Assembly: GCF_003025595.1 (NCBI RefSeq)
Contig: NZ_PYMI01000001.1
Location: forward strand, 1,116,001 to 1,180,000
Reading direction: 5' to 3'
Origin: Photobacterium ganghwense
Lineage (GTDB): Bacteria; Pseudomonadota; Gammaproteobacteria; Enterobacterales; Vibrionaceae
Length of the DNA: 64,000 nt
Below are positions 10,811-19,875 of the stretch, piece by piece; positions within the stretch are counted from its first letter, which is position 1; each line of letters starts with the position of its first letter. Made by a program: the position numbers and the translations under genes. Below the pieces are notes generated by a model that ran no database searches, had not been told where the DNA came from, and saw nothing but the letters and a program-made list of their open reading frames with translations.

Positions 10811-12052
10811 TTACAAATTCGCTTCATCTTCTTCGACATTGATCAGCAGCTGCTCAAACGCGGCCGTCATCGCCTCATCCGGTTCGCCCTGATATTTCTG
10901 CGTCCAGCTCAGGTTGAACACTTGCTGTGGCGTCACATCAGACAGACGACGGTGCCCCAGTCCCTGCTGGGTCTGGGTCGCCGGATAATGAGGCGTAATT
11001 TTGGCCAGACGCACGGCTTTGCCATCCAAGGCTGCCATGATTTTTTCCCGCAGCAGGGCTTGTGGCTTATCAAGCAAAACATGCACTTCCAGAAACGGCT
11101 GCTGCTCGCGCGGCTTGTCTTCCACGTCCAGCGCGCTCAGCTCTTCAATTACCTGGGCCAGCGGTGCCGGTGACGCCGGAACCTTGAGCATGTCCACCAC
11201 GCGCGGCACTGAGACCGGCTCAATCGCCGTCACATCGGCCCCGTCGAAGTCAACCAGCACCACCTGGTGGTTGTAGCCCCGCTCTGACATGGACAACGGC
11301 AGCGGCGAGCCGCTGTAGCGGATGTGCTCCTGCTTGGCGACCCGTTGCGCCAAATGCAGATGCCCGAGCGCCACATAGCTCAGGTCCTCAGCAAAAATGG
11401 ACGCCGGTAAGGCATGCTGGTTCCCGCCCAGTACCCGACGCTCTGACATCTCTGACAGCTTGCCCGAGGCCATGTAAGCATGTCCCATCCCGATCAATGC
11501 CTGATTCGGCTGGCGGCCATGCCGCGCCGCGGCGGTCACTTCTCCATACAGGGTTTCGACCCCCTTGATCAGGCGATCATCCTCTTCACTCAGACCATCC
11601 GTACGCAGATCGGCACTGCGCAAAAACGGGACCGCCAGCACCCAGGCTGCCTGCTGCCCGGAGGCGTCGGTCAGCGGCACCAACATACGTTCGGTGTCCA
11701 GCTCGCCATCTTCACGGCGATGAATCCCCCCGACGATATGCAGGTCAAACGCTTTCAGCAATTCATGCGGGGCATCCAGCTTACTTGGCGAATCGTGGTT
11801 GCCGCCAATCATCACCACATTCAGGTTCGGCAGGTTTTTCGCCAGCCGGGCTAGAAAACGGTACAACATGCGCCAGGCACTGGCCGGCGGATTGGCCGTA
11901 TCAAAAATGTCCCCGGCCACCAGCAATGCATCGGCCTGGCGGGCTTCCAGTGTGTCTGCCAGCCAGTCAAGAAATGCCTGATGTTCGAAATCCCGGTTGT
12001 AACCATGCAGCTGATGACCCAGATGCCAGTCGGAGGTATGGAGAATCTTCAT
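10811..12052 (-). CDS. sbcD: exonuclease SbcCD nuclease subunit
   Basis: Mre11-type Mn-dependent phosphoesterase, 413 aa. The start is set at [13 protein letters not shown], where the family begins; an in-frame GTG about 43 codons upstream would add residues without homology. Metal-binding motifs are all present: SDWHLGH, VAGDIFD, IGGNHDS and ALGHLHLA. No strong ribosome site precedes the ATG. It is divergent from rdgC across about 150 bases that must hold both promoters. Confidence 0.96.
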   Translation of the reverse strand: MKILHTSDWHLGHQLHGYNRDFEHQAFLDWLADTLEARQADALLVAGDIFDTANPPASAWRMLYRFLARLAKNLPNLNVVMIGGNHDSPSKLDAPHELLKAFDLHIVGGIHRREDGELDTERMLVPLTDASGQQAAWVLAVPFLRSADLRTDGLSEEDDRLIKGVETLYGEVTAAARHGRQPNQALIGMGHAYMASGKLSEMSERRVLGGNQHALPASIFAEDLSYVALGHLHLAQRVAKQEHIRYSGSPLPLSMSERGYNHQVVLVDFDGADVTAIEPVSVPRVVDMLKVPASPAPLAQVIEELSALDVEDKPREQQPFLEVHVLLDKPQALLREKIMAALDGKAVRLAKITPHYPATQTQQGLGHRRLSDVTPQQVFNLSWTQKYQGEPDEAMTAAFEQLLINVEEDEANL

Positions 12053-12202
12053 TACAAATCTATATGCCGAGTTGGAAAACTGCGTGAGATTGTACCGCAC
12101 TTTTTCTTTCGCCCAACCCGGTGGCCGAGAAAACCAACGACATTCTTTTATCAATGCAATAAGATTGACAGCCAAATGCACAACCTAGGATCTGTAACAG
12201 CC

Positions 12203-13117
12203 ATGATGTGGTTTAAAAACGTACTTACCTATCGCTTCAGCCGCGAAATCGACATCAACCCTGACCAACTGGAACAGCAACTGGAAGAATTCCGTTTTAC
12301 GCCATGTGGCAGCCAGGACATGCAGAAATTTGGCTGGGTACACGCCCTGGGTAAACACGGTGATATGTTTACCCATGTGGCCGGTGACAACATCCTGATC
12401 TGTGCCCGTAAAGAAGAAAAAATGCTGCCGTCATCGGTGATCAAAGAATCACTGAGCGAGAAAATCGAGGCGATGGAAATCGAACAAGGGCGTAAGCTGA
12501 AGAAAAGCGAAAAAGACACTCTGAAAGATGAAATCGTGATGGATCTGCTGCCGCGCGCGTTCAGCCGTCGCTCCCAGACTTACGCTCTGATCATGCCAAA
12601 AGAAGGCTATATCGTGGTTGATGCCGGCAGCTTCAAGAAGGCCGAGGAACTGTTGGGCCTGCTGCGTAAATCAATGGGCAGCCTGCCGGTTGTACCAGTT
12701 ACCCCGGAAAAACCGGCTGAACTGACCATGACCGAGTGGGTACGCAGCAACGAATCACCTAACGGCTTCACCATTGGTGAAGAAGCCGAGCTGAAAGCGA
12801 TTTTGGAAGACGGCGGCGTGATTCGCTGTAAGCAACAGGATCTGTCGTGCGATGAAATTCTGGCGCACATTGAAGCAGACAAACTGGTCACCAAGCTGGC
12901 AATGAACTGGCAGGATCGCATTGACTTCGTGCTGAACGAAGACCTGTCGGTAAAACGCCTGAAGTTCTCCGACGAACTGCGCGATCAGAACGACGATATC
13001 GACAGGGAAGACATGGCGCATCGCCTGGATGCTGACCTGTCTCTGATGGCTGGTGAGTTTTCCGCTTTCCTGCCAAACCTGTTTGACGTGCTGGGCGGCC
13101 TGGAAGCCAAAGCCTGA
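12203..13117 (+). CDS. rdgC: recombination-associated protein RdgC
   Basis: RdgC, 304 aa (E. coli 303), a ring-shaped DNA-binding protein that restrains RecA. It begins [17 protein letters not shown]. The second ATG (12206) is equally possible and gives the exact family length. The conserved [15 protein letters not shown] follows at residues 31-45. The reading frame extends 74 codons further upstream, but that stretch lies antisense to sbcD and has no family similarity. It is divergent from sbcD and ends at a clear terminator. Confidence 0.96.
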   Translation: MMWFKNVLTYRFSREIDINPDQLEQQLEEFRFTPCGSQDMQKFGWVHALGKHGDMFTHVAGDNILICARKEEKMLPSSVIKESLSEKIEAMEIEQGRKLKKSEKDTLKDEIVMDLLPRAFSRRSQTYALIMPKEGYIVVDAGSFKKAEELLGLLRKSMGSLPVVPVTPEKPAELTMTEWVRSNESPNGFTIGEEAELKAILEDGGVIRCKQQDLSCDEILAHIEADKLVTKLAMNWQDRIDFVLNEDLSVKRLKFSDELRDQNDDIDREDMAHRLDADLSLMAGEFSAFLPNLFDVLGGLEAKA

Positions 13118-13197
13118 TCGGTTGGCACCACACGACTCCTGTCGCAAAAATACCGGCCACAAAAAAACAGCACTCAAAGAACACCAACATTCAAAGA

Positions 13198-13223
13198 AAA
13201 AAGGCGACCACAGGTCGCCTTTT
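13198..13223 (+). terminator. rdgC intrinsic terminator
   Basis: AAGGCGACC paired with GGTCGCCTT around a 3-base loop, with flanking A and T runs, about 80 bases after the rdgC stop. Confidence 0.88.
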
Positions 13224-13475
13224 GCTATCCCGCCCCCACGGGTCACCCATCGTTTGTTTGCCGCCTGTGTATCGGCTCCTGTCATCCCAACCGGTTGTTT
13301 TCGGTTAGCCGGTGGCCTTCCCTTTCGAGCAACAGCACCGCCCGCCATCAGGATTCCTACCTCATTTCCCTCTATCCATTGCCTTTGTGGGTGGGATCAC
13401 AGTAAAATCCCGCCTCAACTCCGTATCCCGAGTGATACGGCCTGATTTGCAATCAGACACTGGATTATAAGAGCT
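13224..13475 (+). other. trhP leader with adjacent hairpins
   Basis: A 250-base non-coding leader. Two inverted repeats lie back to back at 13421-13440 (CCGTATC/GATACGG, 6-base loop) and 13442-13456 (CTGATT/AATCAG, 3-base loop), ending 19 bases before the trhP ATG. A weaker AACCGGTT-containing stem lies near 13290. I recognise no known riboswitch. The rest shows nothing. Confidence 0.45.
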
Positions 13476-14867
13476 ATGTTTAAACCTGAATTGTTATCGC
13501 CTGCGGGCAGCCTGAAAAACATGCGTTACGCATTTGCCTACGGCGCAGATGCCGTGTACGCCGGCCAGCCACGTTACAGCCTTCGTGTTCGTAACAACGA
13601 GTTCAACCACGAAAACCTGAAAATCGGTATCGACGAGGCGCACGCGCAGGGTAAGAAACTGTACGTGGTATGTAACATTCAGCCGCATAACTCTAAGCTG
13701 AAAACGTTCATCCGTGACCTGGCTCCTATCGTTGAGATGGGCCCGGATGCGTTGATCATGTCTGACCCGGGTCTGATCATGATGGTGCGTGAAAACTTCC
13801 CGCATATGCCAATTCACCTGTCAGTTCAGGCGAACGCCGTTAACTGGGCAACCGTGAAATTCTGGGCAACTCAAGGCGTTGAGCGCGTGATCGTATCTCG
13901 TGAGCTGTCACTGGAAGAGATCGAAGAAATTCGTGAACACTGTCCGGAAACCGAGCTGGAAGTGTTCGTACACGGTGCACTGTGTATGGCGTACTCTGGC
14001 CGTTGCCTGCTGTCTGGCTACATGAACAAGCGTGACCCGAACCAGGGTACCTGCACCAACGCCTGCCGCTGGGAATACAAAGCCGAGAAAGCAACTGAAG
14101 ATGACGCGGGGCAAATCGTGGAAATTCAGGAAGCCTCTGCCGTTCAGATGCAAGAGCCAGAGCGTCCGGAAGTGGCAATCGGTAAAGGCAAGCCAACTGA
14201 CGAAGTGGTGCTGCTGAGCGAATCTCACCGCCCGGATGAGAAAATGGCAGCGTTTGAAGACGAGCACGGCACTTACATCATGAACTCAAAAGACCTGCGT
14301 GCTGTTCAGCACGTTGAGCGTCTGACGAAGATGGGTGTTCACTCACTGAAAATCGAAGGCCGTACCAAGTCGTTCTACTACTGTGCCCGTACCGCTCAGG
14401 TATACCGCAAAGCGATTGATGATGCTGTCGCCGGTAAGCCATTTGATGAAACCCTGATGGGTACTCTGGAGAGCCTGGCTCACCGTGGTTACACCGAAGG
14501 TTTCCTGCGCCGTCACACGCACGATGCCTACCAGAACTACGAGTACGGCTACTCTATTTCTGACACCCAGCAGTTTGTGGGTGAGTTCACCGGCAAACGC
14601 CGCGGTGATCTGGCAGAAGTAGAAGTGAAGAACAAATTCGTTGTGGGCGACAGCATGGAGCTGATGACCCCGAAAGGCAACGTGATCTTCACCCTGGAGA
14701 CCATGGAAAACCGTAAGTCTGAAGTGATCACCGATGCCAAAGGTAACGGCCACTTTGTCTTTATCCCGGTACCTCAGGATATGGATCTGGAATTCGGTCT
14801 GCTGATGCGCAACCTGAATGCCGGTGAGAACACCCGTAATCCTCACGGTCCTAAAGACGGTAACTAA
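13476..14867 (+). CDS. trhP: tRNA 5-hydroxyuridine synthesis protein TrhP (peptidase U32 family)
   Basis: Formerly YegQ, 463 aa (E. coli 453). It belongs to the U32 family and uses prephenate and an Fe-S cluster to hydroxylate U34 of certain tRNAs. The N-terminus PELLSPAGSLKNMRYAFAYGADAVY is the family signature. The cluster cysteines fall in ALCMAYSGRCLLSGYMN and GTCTNACRWEY. About 50 poorly conserved, Glu/Pro-rich residues follow this cluster (around residues 200-250) before the next conserved block HGTYIMNSKDL. The next gene, a ferredoxin, starts 5 bases after its stop. Confidence 0.95.
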   Translation: MFKPELLSPAGSLKNMRYAFAYGADAVYAGQPRYSLRVRNNEFNHENLKIGIDEAHAQGKKLYVVCNIQPHNSKLKTFIRDLAPIVEMGPDALIMSDPGLIMMVRENFPHMPIHLSVQANAVNWATVKFWATQGVERVIVSRELSLEEIEEIREHCPETELEVFVHGALCMAYSGRCLLSGYMNKRDPNQGTCTNACRWEYKAEKATEDDAGQIVEIQEASAVQMQEPERPEVAIGKGKPTDEVVLLSESHRPDEKMAAFEDEHGTYIMNSKDLRAVQHVERLTKMGVHSLKIEGRTKSFYYCARTAQVYRKAIDDAVAGKPFDETLMGTLESLAHRGYTEGFLRRHTHDAYQNYEYGYSISDTQQFVGEFTGKRRGDLAEVEVKNKFVVGDSMELMTPKGNVIFTLETMENRKSEVITDAKGNGHFVFIPVPQDMDLEFGLLMRNLNAGENTRNPHGPKDGN

Positions 14868-14872
14868 TCGCA

Positions 14873-15127
14873 ATGGCATTGCTAATTACAGAAAAGTGCA
14901 TCAACTGCGACATGTGTGATCCGGAGTGTCCGAACGACGCGATCTCCATGGGTCCGGAAATCTATGAGATTGACCCGGACAGATGTACCGAGTGTAAAGG
15001 GCACTACGACAAACCGACCTGTCAGTCGGTCTGCCCGATCACCAACTGTATTATTACTGACCCGGAACACATCGAGACCGAAGACGAGCTGCTAGAGAAG
15101 TTCGTCACCCTGCAAGGTCTGGTGTGA
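14873..15127 (+). CDS. yfhL: YfhL-family 4Fe-4S ferredoxin
   Basis: An 84-aa ferredoxin with two cluster-binding sets: CINCDMCDPECPNDA, and CTECKGHYDKPTCQSVCP with the spaced cysteines of the YfhL subfamily. It is translated directly after trhP with a 5-base gap and then terminated, so the two form an operon. The adjacency suggests it supplies electrons to, or maintains the cluster of, the U32 tRNA hydroxylase; that role is inference from position. Confidence 0.93.
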   Translation: MALLITEKCINCDMCDPECPNDAISMGPEIYEIDPDRCTECKGHYDKPTCQSVCPITNCIITDPEHIETEDELLEKFVTLQGLV

Positions 15128-15146
15128 ATCCACTGGTTTTGCCATC

Positions 15147-15174
15147 AAAAAGCGCCCTGTCGGGCGCTTTTTTT
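15147..15174. terminator. intrinsic terminator after yfhL
   Basis: AAAAGCGCCC/GGGCGCTTTT with a TGTC loop and a seven-T tail. The A-run on the other side could also stop mepA transcripts. Confidence 0.92.
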
Positions 15175-15259
15175 GTATGGTTTAAATGCTGATTTGCCTT
15201 CCTATCACAGACAGCCCCCCCTTCACCATCGAAAGACGCATTCGGATACCAGATGGGTT

Positions 15260-16099
15260 TCAGCTGTCTTTTTGCAGTAAAGCCACGCACTGGGCCGGTG
15301 GTACTACCGGCGGTTTCTTTTTCACCTTGGCAACCGCCTTCGGTTTCTCTTTGGTGACCGGTTTAGGTTTAGGCCGCCAGGAAGCCAGTTCCGCGCCGCA
15401 GCCATCACCCGGCGGGGGCGGCATCTGCGCCTTACAGCTGGTATCACCTTCCGGGCAATTCAGCCGGACATGGAAGTGGTAGTAATGGCCCCACCACGGC
15501 CTGACTTTCCGCAGCCAGTCACGTTCTTTCCATTCCCGCTGGCACAGCTGCTCTTTGATCACCGGATGGACAAAAATCCGCGCCACACGTTCATCTGCGG
15601 CCGCGAGCTGAATCATCAGCGCCTGTTTATCACCCCAGTTTTTCTTGTTGATGCGGTACTGCTTAAGGTGCACCATCGGTAGTGGCTGCACATCAATCAG
15701 CTCTTCATCACTCAGCGGTTTATCCGACAGCTTCAGCCAGATATCTGCATCCAGCCCGGTCTGATGACTGGCGTGCCCGGAGGCAAAGCGTCCCCCCCGC
15801 GGCATCGCGATATCCCCGACCAACAGCTGTCCCAGCTTAAGCTGGTTCACCCCGTGAGCCAGATCGTGCAGAAACTTGATCATATCCTGATGGCCATAAT
15901 AGCGCCCGCGATAAGATCGCATGACCTGATAACCATCCCCTTCCAGCGGCAGGCTCTGCCCGCCCGCCAGACAACCGTTACTGTATCCCCCGATTGATTG
16001 CGATTCCCCGTGACTCGGGGTTTTAACTTTTTCCCACGGACTCGCCCATGCGGCCTGGCTGACCACGACTGCCAGCATCCATACATATCGTTTTAACAT
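15260..16099 (-). CDS. mepA: penicillin-insensitive murein DD-endopeptidase
   Basis: MepA, 279 aa (E. coli 274), a periplasmic LAS-type zinc metallopeptidase that cuts DD-crosslinks of peptidoglycan. The ATG at 16099 is chosen for the GGGAG 6 bases upstream and the immediate signal peptide (cleavage after QAAWA, about residue 20). Zinc ligands are visible in FASGHASHQTGLDADIW and YYHFHVRL. The C-terminus ends in a low-complexity Lys/Pro tail (about 35 residues rich in KPK and KKPP) followed by a lone Cys. The gene is transcribed alone. Confidence 0.95.
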   Translation of the reverse strand: MLKRYVWMLAVVVSQAAWASPWEKVKTPSHGESQSIGGYSNGCLAGGQSLPLEGDGYQVMRSYRGRYYGHQDMIKFLHDLAHGVNQLKLGQLLVGDIAMPRGGRFASGHASHQTGLDADIWLKLSDKPLSDEELIDVQPLPMVHLKQYRINKKNWGDKQALMIQLAAADERVARIFVHPVIKEQLCQREWKERDWLRKVRPWWGHYYHFHVRLNCPEGDTSCKAQMPPPPGDGCGAELASWRPKPKPVTKEKPKAVAKVKKKPPVVPPAQCVALLQKDS

Positions 16100-16187
16100 T
16101 GCGCGCTCCCTATTTCCCCTTATCAATCTTAGCAAGCTCGCCGGAAGGCAGGGTAACTCCCTCGGTTAAAACGCCGGCCCACCTTTC

Positions 16188-16211
16188 AAAAAAGGCCGCC
16201 CGCAGGCAGCC
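16188..16211 (-). terminator. terminator of the SorC-type regulator
   Basis: On the minus strand GGCTGCC pairs with GGCGGCC (one G-U pair, 4-base loop) and is followed by six T, about 40 bases past the regulator stop. Confidence 0.85.
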
Positions 16212-16248
16212 TGATCTCAACTGATCCGAAATGGCATCATCAGATCCT

Positions 16249-17229
16249 TTATTTCATTTGTTGATCAAGATTGAGGATGGTCAGGGCGTTGCTGACACTG
16301 GTGGCCAGCACATCCACCACACCGGATCGCAATGCGCCCAGCAGCGCCAGGGCTTTACTGTTTTCCGCGGCGGTCACCACCACAATCGGGATATGGCGCA
16401 GCTCTTCCATGCTCAGACCAATCACCCGGTCGCTCATCATGGTGTCGGCTCGGCGACCCTGACTGTCAAAAAAGTCATAACCGGCAATGTCACCTACCAC
16501 CCCTTTCCGGATCCGCGCCTCTACGATTTCCTGCGGGGTAAACCAGCCCATTTTGACCATGTGGCTGTTCTCGTTCATATCCCCGACCCCAACCAGCGCG
16601 ACATCCGCACGGCGGGCACGGTCCAGTGTTTCTTTGACCGTGCCGTTTTTCATGATGGCTTCTTTGACTTTGATATCATCGACATACGCCGGGGCGTACA
16701 GGGTTTCACTGATCCCGTCGTATTTCTTGGCCAGCTGGCGGCAGATATGGTCGGCATTGATGGCATTGCCTGAGCGGTGCGTACCGCCGATACCACAGAC
16801 AAAACGGCAGTTGCGATGCGGCACTACGCCGACATGATTGGCGATAGAGGCGATATTGCGTCCCTGGCCTACCGTCACCACCATGTCATCGGTCAGAACG
16901 GAAGAGAGGTAGCTGGAAACCAGACTGGCAACCTGCTGGCGCTGACTTTCATCGTCCGGCTGGTCCAGTGCAATCAGGGCACGTTTCAGGTTAAAACGCT
17001 CAATCAGCTGCTGTTCGAGTTTCTCGCTGAATACCGGGTGATACTTTACCGTAATTTCCACCACTCCTTCATCCCGTGCCCGGCGGAGCAAGCGGCCCAC
17101 TTTCGCCCTCGACATGCCGAAGGTTTTGGATATTTCTTCCTGGGTCGCGCCGTCCTGGTAATAGGCAATGGCGATCTCAGTCAGCAGATCGCTGTCTACA
17201 TAGCTGGTGTCATTCGGGGTGGCAGTCAT
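16249..17229 (-). CDS. SorC-family (DeoR-like) sugar-binding transcriptional regulator
   Basis: A 326-aa regulator. The start is the ATG at 17229 with AAGGA 7 bases upstream; a longer form by 14 codons lacks a ribosome site. The N-terminal helix-turn-helix contains YYQDGATQEEISKTFGMSRAKVGRLLRRA. The C-terminal NagB-like domain binds a phosphosugar effector in this family (TVGQGRNIASIANHV, VCGIGGTHRSGNAI, ADVALVGVGDM). No sugar operon adjoins it: mepA lies downstream and the iron locus upstream on the other strand. Its target and effector are therefore unknown. Confidence 0.88.
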   Translation of the reverse strand: MTATPNDTSYVDSDLLTEIAIAYYQDGATQEEISKTFGMSRAKVGRLLRRARDEGVVEITVKYHPVFSEKLEQQLIERFNLKRALIALDQPDDESQRQQVASLVSSYLSSVLTDDMVVTVGQGRNIASIANHVGVVPHRNCRFVCGIGGTHRSGNAINADHICRQLAKKYDGISETLYAPAYVDDIKVKEAIMKNGTVKETLDRARRADVALVGVGDMNENSHMVKMGWFTPQEIVEARIRKGVVGDIAGYDFFDSQGRRADTMMSDRVIGLSMEELRHIPIVVVTAAENSKALALLGALRSGVVDVLATSVSNALTILNLDQQMK

Positions 17230-17437
17230 TAACCAGTCCTTACATTCCGTCAAAAAGCCCTGCGGCATCATGGGTTAACCGCCTAAGTGTACCGCTATTC
17301 CCATGAAGCAGCGAGCGTTCCGGCATTCATGGCAACGAAGCCATGGTGGTTGTTATCGTCCCCCAGCCCTGATGGTTGAAACAGCCGCGATAACAAAAAT
17401 GACTGCTACTTTGCTCTTTCTCACTCCTCGCACACCT

Positions 17438-17460
17438 TTTAGGCTTATGGTAAGCCTAAA
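17438..17460. promoter_or_regulatory. perfect 10-bp inverted repeat, possible operator
   Basis: TTTAGGCTTA-TGG-TAAGCCTAAA. No T-run follows on either strand, so it does not look like a terminator. It lies about 210 bases upstream of the SorC-type regulator, a distance compatible with an operator in a long leader. Confidence 0.4.
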
Positions 17461-17710
17461 GCTGCACAGGCTGTGCGCTCAACACAGCCCCTCTTAAATA
17501 CAACCAATAAATACCTGTTATTATTGTTTTTTATTTTCCGTACAGCTTTTTACCTGCTATGTGACTAAAGCTCAGAAAGCTGCCCTTTGTCCTCATAAGA
17601 CAGACAACTCTTGCCCAAATCCTTATTGTTACTACTGTTACTGTTTGTTTTAACTGGTGTGATCTCAGTAACTTAGATGAGCTTTTACTGTTAACACTGT
17701 TGAGTTTATG

Positions 17711-17740
17711 TATAATCAAACGAGAATGGATATCATTATT
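17711..17740 (+). promoter_or_regulatory. promoter and Fur box of the siderophore reductase
   Basis: A perfect TATAAT (17711-17716) lies upstream of a Fur-like 19-mer at 17722-17740 that matches the GATAATGATAATCATTATC consensus at 14 of 19 positions. No clear -35 is visible. The ribosome site AAGGAG follows at 17745, five bases before the ATG. Confidence 0.65.
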
Positions 17741-17755
17741 GATTAAGGAGCCACT

Positions 17756-18586
17756 ATGTCCGCAAATGACAGCACGGTTAAACGTCAGCCGGTGTTACTC
17801 ACCGTGAAATCTGTCCAGGATTTGGGCCCGCGCTACCGGCGCATCTGCTTCACCTCCCCTGAACTGGCACACTACCCGCCATGCAGCCACGGCGCCCATA
17901 TCAAGATCATGCTAGCCCACGGAGACCAGTCCGAGCCGGTGTTGCCGGCGATGACAGAAAGCGGCCCTAAATGGGCATCGGCGGAAGACAAACCTTTGCT
18001 GCGCACCTTCTCGGTACGCGCCCTGCGCCGTGAAGTCGGTGAGATAGATATCGACTTTGCCCTGCACGGCGATATCGGGCCAGCCTCTCGGTTTGCCCTG
18101 GCCGCCCGCCCCGGCGATAAGCTTGGTATCTCCCCGCCGGGCGGCCCGTTCCCGATGCTCAAACCGGCCTCACAGTACTTCCTGGCCGGTGATTTGACCG
18201 CTCTGCCCGCTATTGCCGCCATGCTCGAAGACATGCCTGCGGACAGCCGGGGGTATGTCGCCTTGCAGGTGCCTGACCATACCGATCTCCAGGATCTGGT
18301 CTGCCCGGAAGGGGTCAAGATTGAGTGGTTCTTTGGTCAACCCAATCAGGTTCAGCCGCTGATCGACCAGTTCTGCCTGCAGCTTGAAAATGACAAGCAC
18401 CATGTCACGGACAGCTATTTCTGGCTGGGTGGCGAAGAGCAGATCGTCGTGGGTCTGCGGCGCTACATCCGCCGTGAGCTGGATGTGGATCGTTCACAGG
18501 TTTACGCCATTCCCTACTGGCGCTTTGGTAACGATGAAGACAGCTATCACGCCAGACGCCACGAAGTAATTGATAATAAAGAATAA
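17756..18586 (+). CDS. viuB: NAD(P)H-dependent ferric-siderophore reductase (ViuB/YqjH type)
   Basis: Siderophore-interacting flavoprotein, 276 aa. It reduces imported ferric catecholate in the cytoplasm and so releases Fe(II). The N-terminal FAD-binding beta barrel carries LLRTFSVR, and the middle has PGDKLGISPPGGPF. The C-terminal nucleotide-binding part (YFLAGDLTALPAIAAML; FWLGGEEQIVVGLRRYIR) is of the SIP type. It starts at the ATG after AAGGAG. No siderophore esterase accompanies it, which suits a siderophore without ester bonds. It is probably co-transcribed with the DAHP synthase 87 bases downstream under Fur control. Confidence 0.93.
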   Translation: MSANDSTVKRQPVLLTVKSVQDLGPRYRRICFTSPELAHYPPCSHGAHIKIMLAHGDQSEPVLPAMTESGPKWASAEDKPLLRTFSVRALRREVGEIDIDFALHGDIGPASRFALAARPGDKLGISPPGGPFPMLKPASQYFLAGDLTALPAIAAMLEDMPADSRGYVALQVPDHTDLQDLVCPEGVKIEWFFGQPNQVQPLIDQFCLQLENDKHHVTDSYFWLGGEEQIVVGLRRYIRRELDVDRSQVYAIPYWRFGNDEDSYHARRHEVIDNKE

Positions 18587-18640
18587 GAATCGACCACCTG
18601 TAACGACGTCAGGCTGAAAGGCCTGGAAGCACAAGAGTGA

Positions 18641-18658
18641 TGTCATCGACCGATGACA
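18641..18658 (+). promoter_or_regulatory. palindrome just before the DAHP synthase gene
   Basis: TGTCATCG-AC-CGATGACA, two 8-base arms, ending 15 bases before the ATG and partly preceding the ribosome site. It could be an operator or a translation-controlling hairpin. It does not resemble a TyrR or Trp repressor site. Confidence 0.4.
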
Positions 18659-18673
18659 ACAAAGGAACCAACA

Positions 18674-19753
18674 ATGGCTATTGACCCTTCAGTGATCCGA
18701 GCCCACTCATGGCAGGCACTGCCTACCCCGGCCACGCTGGCTCAGGATATTCCCTGCCCGCCGGCGCTCACCGGACACATCTCTGCCTCGCGAAAGGCCA
18801 TCCGGGATGTCCTGCACGGCCACGATGACCGCCTGCTGGTGGTGATTGGTCCGTGCTCCATTCACGACCCGAAAGCGGCGCTGGACTATGCCCGACAACT
18901 GGCCGCGTACGCCGAGCAGCATCAGGACCAGTTAGTGGTCGTGATGCGGGCCTATTTTGAAAAACCGCGTACCACCGTTGGCTGGAAAGGCTTACTGTTT
19001 GATCCGGATCTGGATGGCAGCTATCACATCACCAAAGGGCTGTATCAGGCTCGCGAGCTGCTGATCCAAATTAACGCACTGGGGCTGCCGACCGCGACTG
19101 AGTTCCTCGACAACACCAGCTTTACCTATCTGGCCGATCTGATGAGCTGGGGCGCGATTGGCGCAAGAACCACCGAGTCCCAGCCACACCGGCAGCAAAC
19201 GTCCGGACTACCTTGCCCGGTAGGGTTCAAAAACGGCACTGACGGCAATATCAGTGTTGCCATGGATGCAATGATCGCCAGCCGCCATCCGCACCTTTAC
19301 ACCACCGTCGGACAAGATGGTCAGCTTTACGCCGTTAACAGCACCGGGAATCCGGATTGTCATCTGATCCTGCGCGGCGGAAAGACGCCAAATTACAGTG
19401 AAGATGATATCCGTCATGCGCTACAGCAGCTGCATGCCAAAGGGCTGATGACCGGCGTCATGATCGATTGCAGCCACGGTAACAGCCTGAAGCAATACCA
19501 GCGCCAACTGCTGGTTGCCGAAGAGCTCTGTCGCCAGATTGGCAACGGGAATCATGCCATTGCGGCCATAATGGCAGAGAGTTTTCTGGTTGAAGGCCGT
19601 CAGGATATTGCGGCAGAGATGACCTACGGCCAGTCCATTACGGATGCCTGTATCGGCTGGGACGATACCAAAACCCTGCTGACCATGCTGGCCGATGCGG
19701 TTGAGCAACGCCGTCAGGGCTGCCCGCGTCAGCTGGCTGCCAACGAGGGTTAA
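18674..19753 (+). CDS. 3-deoxy-7-phosphoheptulonate synthase (DAHP synthase, AroFGH type)
   Basis: First enzyme of the shikimate pathway, condensing PEP and erythrose-4-phosphate; 359 aa from the ATG that has AAGGA 7 bases upstream. Family motifs are clear: VVIGPCSIHDPKAA, MRAYFEKPRTTVGWKG, GAIGARTTESQPHR, PVGFKNGTDG and IDCSHGNS. Its place between the siderophore reductase and importer genes, in the Fur-controlled unit, implies a dedicated isozyme that raises chorismate for 2,3-dihydroxybenzoate. Which aromatic amino acid, if any, inhibits it cannot be read with confidence. Confidence 0.94.
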   Translation: MAIDPSVIRAHSWQALPTPATLAQDIPCPPALTGHISASRKAIRDVLHGHDDRLLVVIGPCSIHDPKAALDYARQLAAYAEQHQDQLVVVMRAYFEKPRTTVGWKGLLFDPDLDGSYHITKGLYQARELLIQINALGLPTATEFLDNTSFTYLADLMSWGAIGARTTESQPHRQQTSGLPCPVGFKNGTDGNISVAMDAMIASRHPHLYTTVGQDGQLYAVNSTGNPDCHLILRGGKTPNYSEDDIRHALQQLHAKGLMTGVMIDCSHGNSLKQYQRQLLVAEELCRQIGNGNHAIAAIMAESFLVEGRQDIAAEMTYGQSITDACIGWDDTKTLLTMLADAVEQRRQGCPRQLAANEG

Positions 19754-19794
19754 CGCCATTTGGGGCACTGATAAACCGGTTACTGATAAAAGCC

Positions 19795-19823
19795 AAAAGC
19801 CAGCCGATTCGGCTGGCTTTTCT
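19795..19823. terminator. terminator between DAHP synthase and importer genes
   Basis: AAAAGCCAGCC/GGCTGGCTTTT with a 5-base loop, symmetrical enough to serve both converging units. Confidence 0.88.
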
Positions 19824-19875
19824 CAGTGCGCGTCAGAGATTGATGAACTGTCGGAGAGCGCTGCCCGTCAGAGCA

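Larger units (their letters stand above)
17230..17755. other. intergenic region between SorC regulator and siderophore reductase
   Basis: A 526-base divergent spacer. It holds a perfect 10-bp hairpin at 17438-17460, a GCACAG-G-CTGTGC palindrome just after it, an AT-rich stretch (17490-17560), and the promoter with Fur box of the reductase at its right end. I see no credible gene in the first 450 bases. Confidence 0.6.

Noticed and set aside
11981..12202. A 74-codon upstream extension of rdgC
   Set aside because: Overlaps the divergent sbcD start and lacks similarity; RdgC begins at MWFKN.
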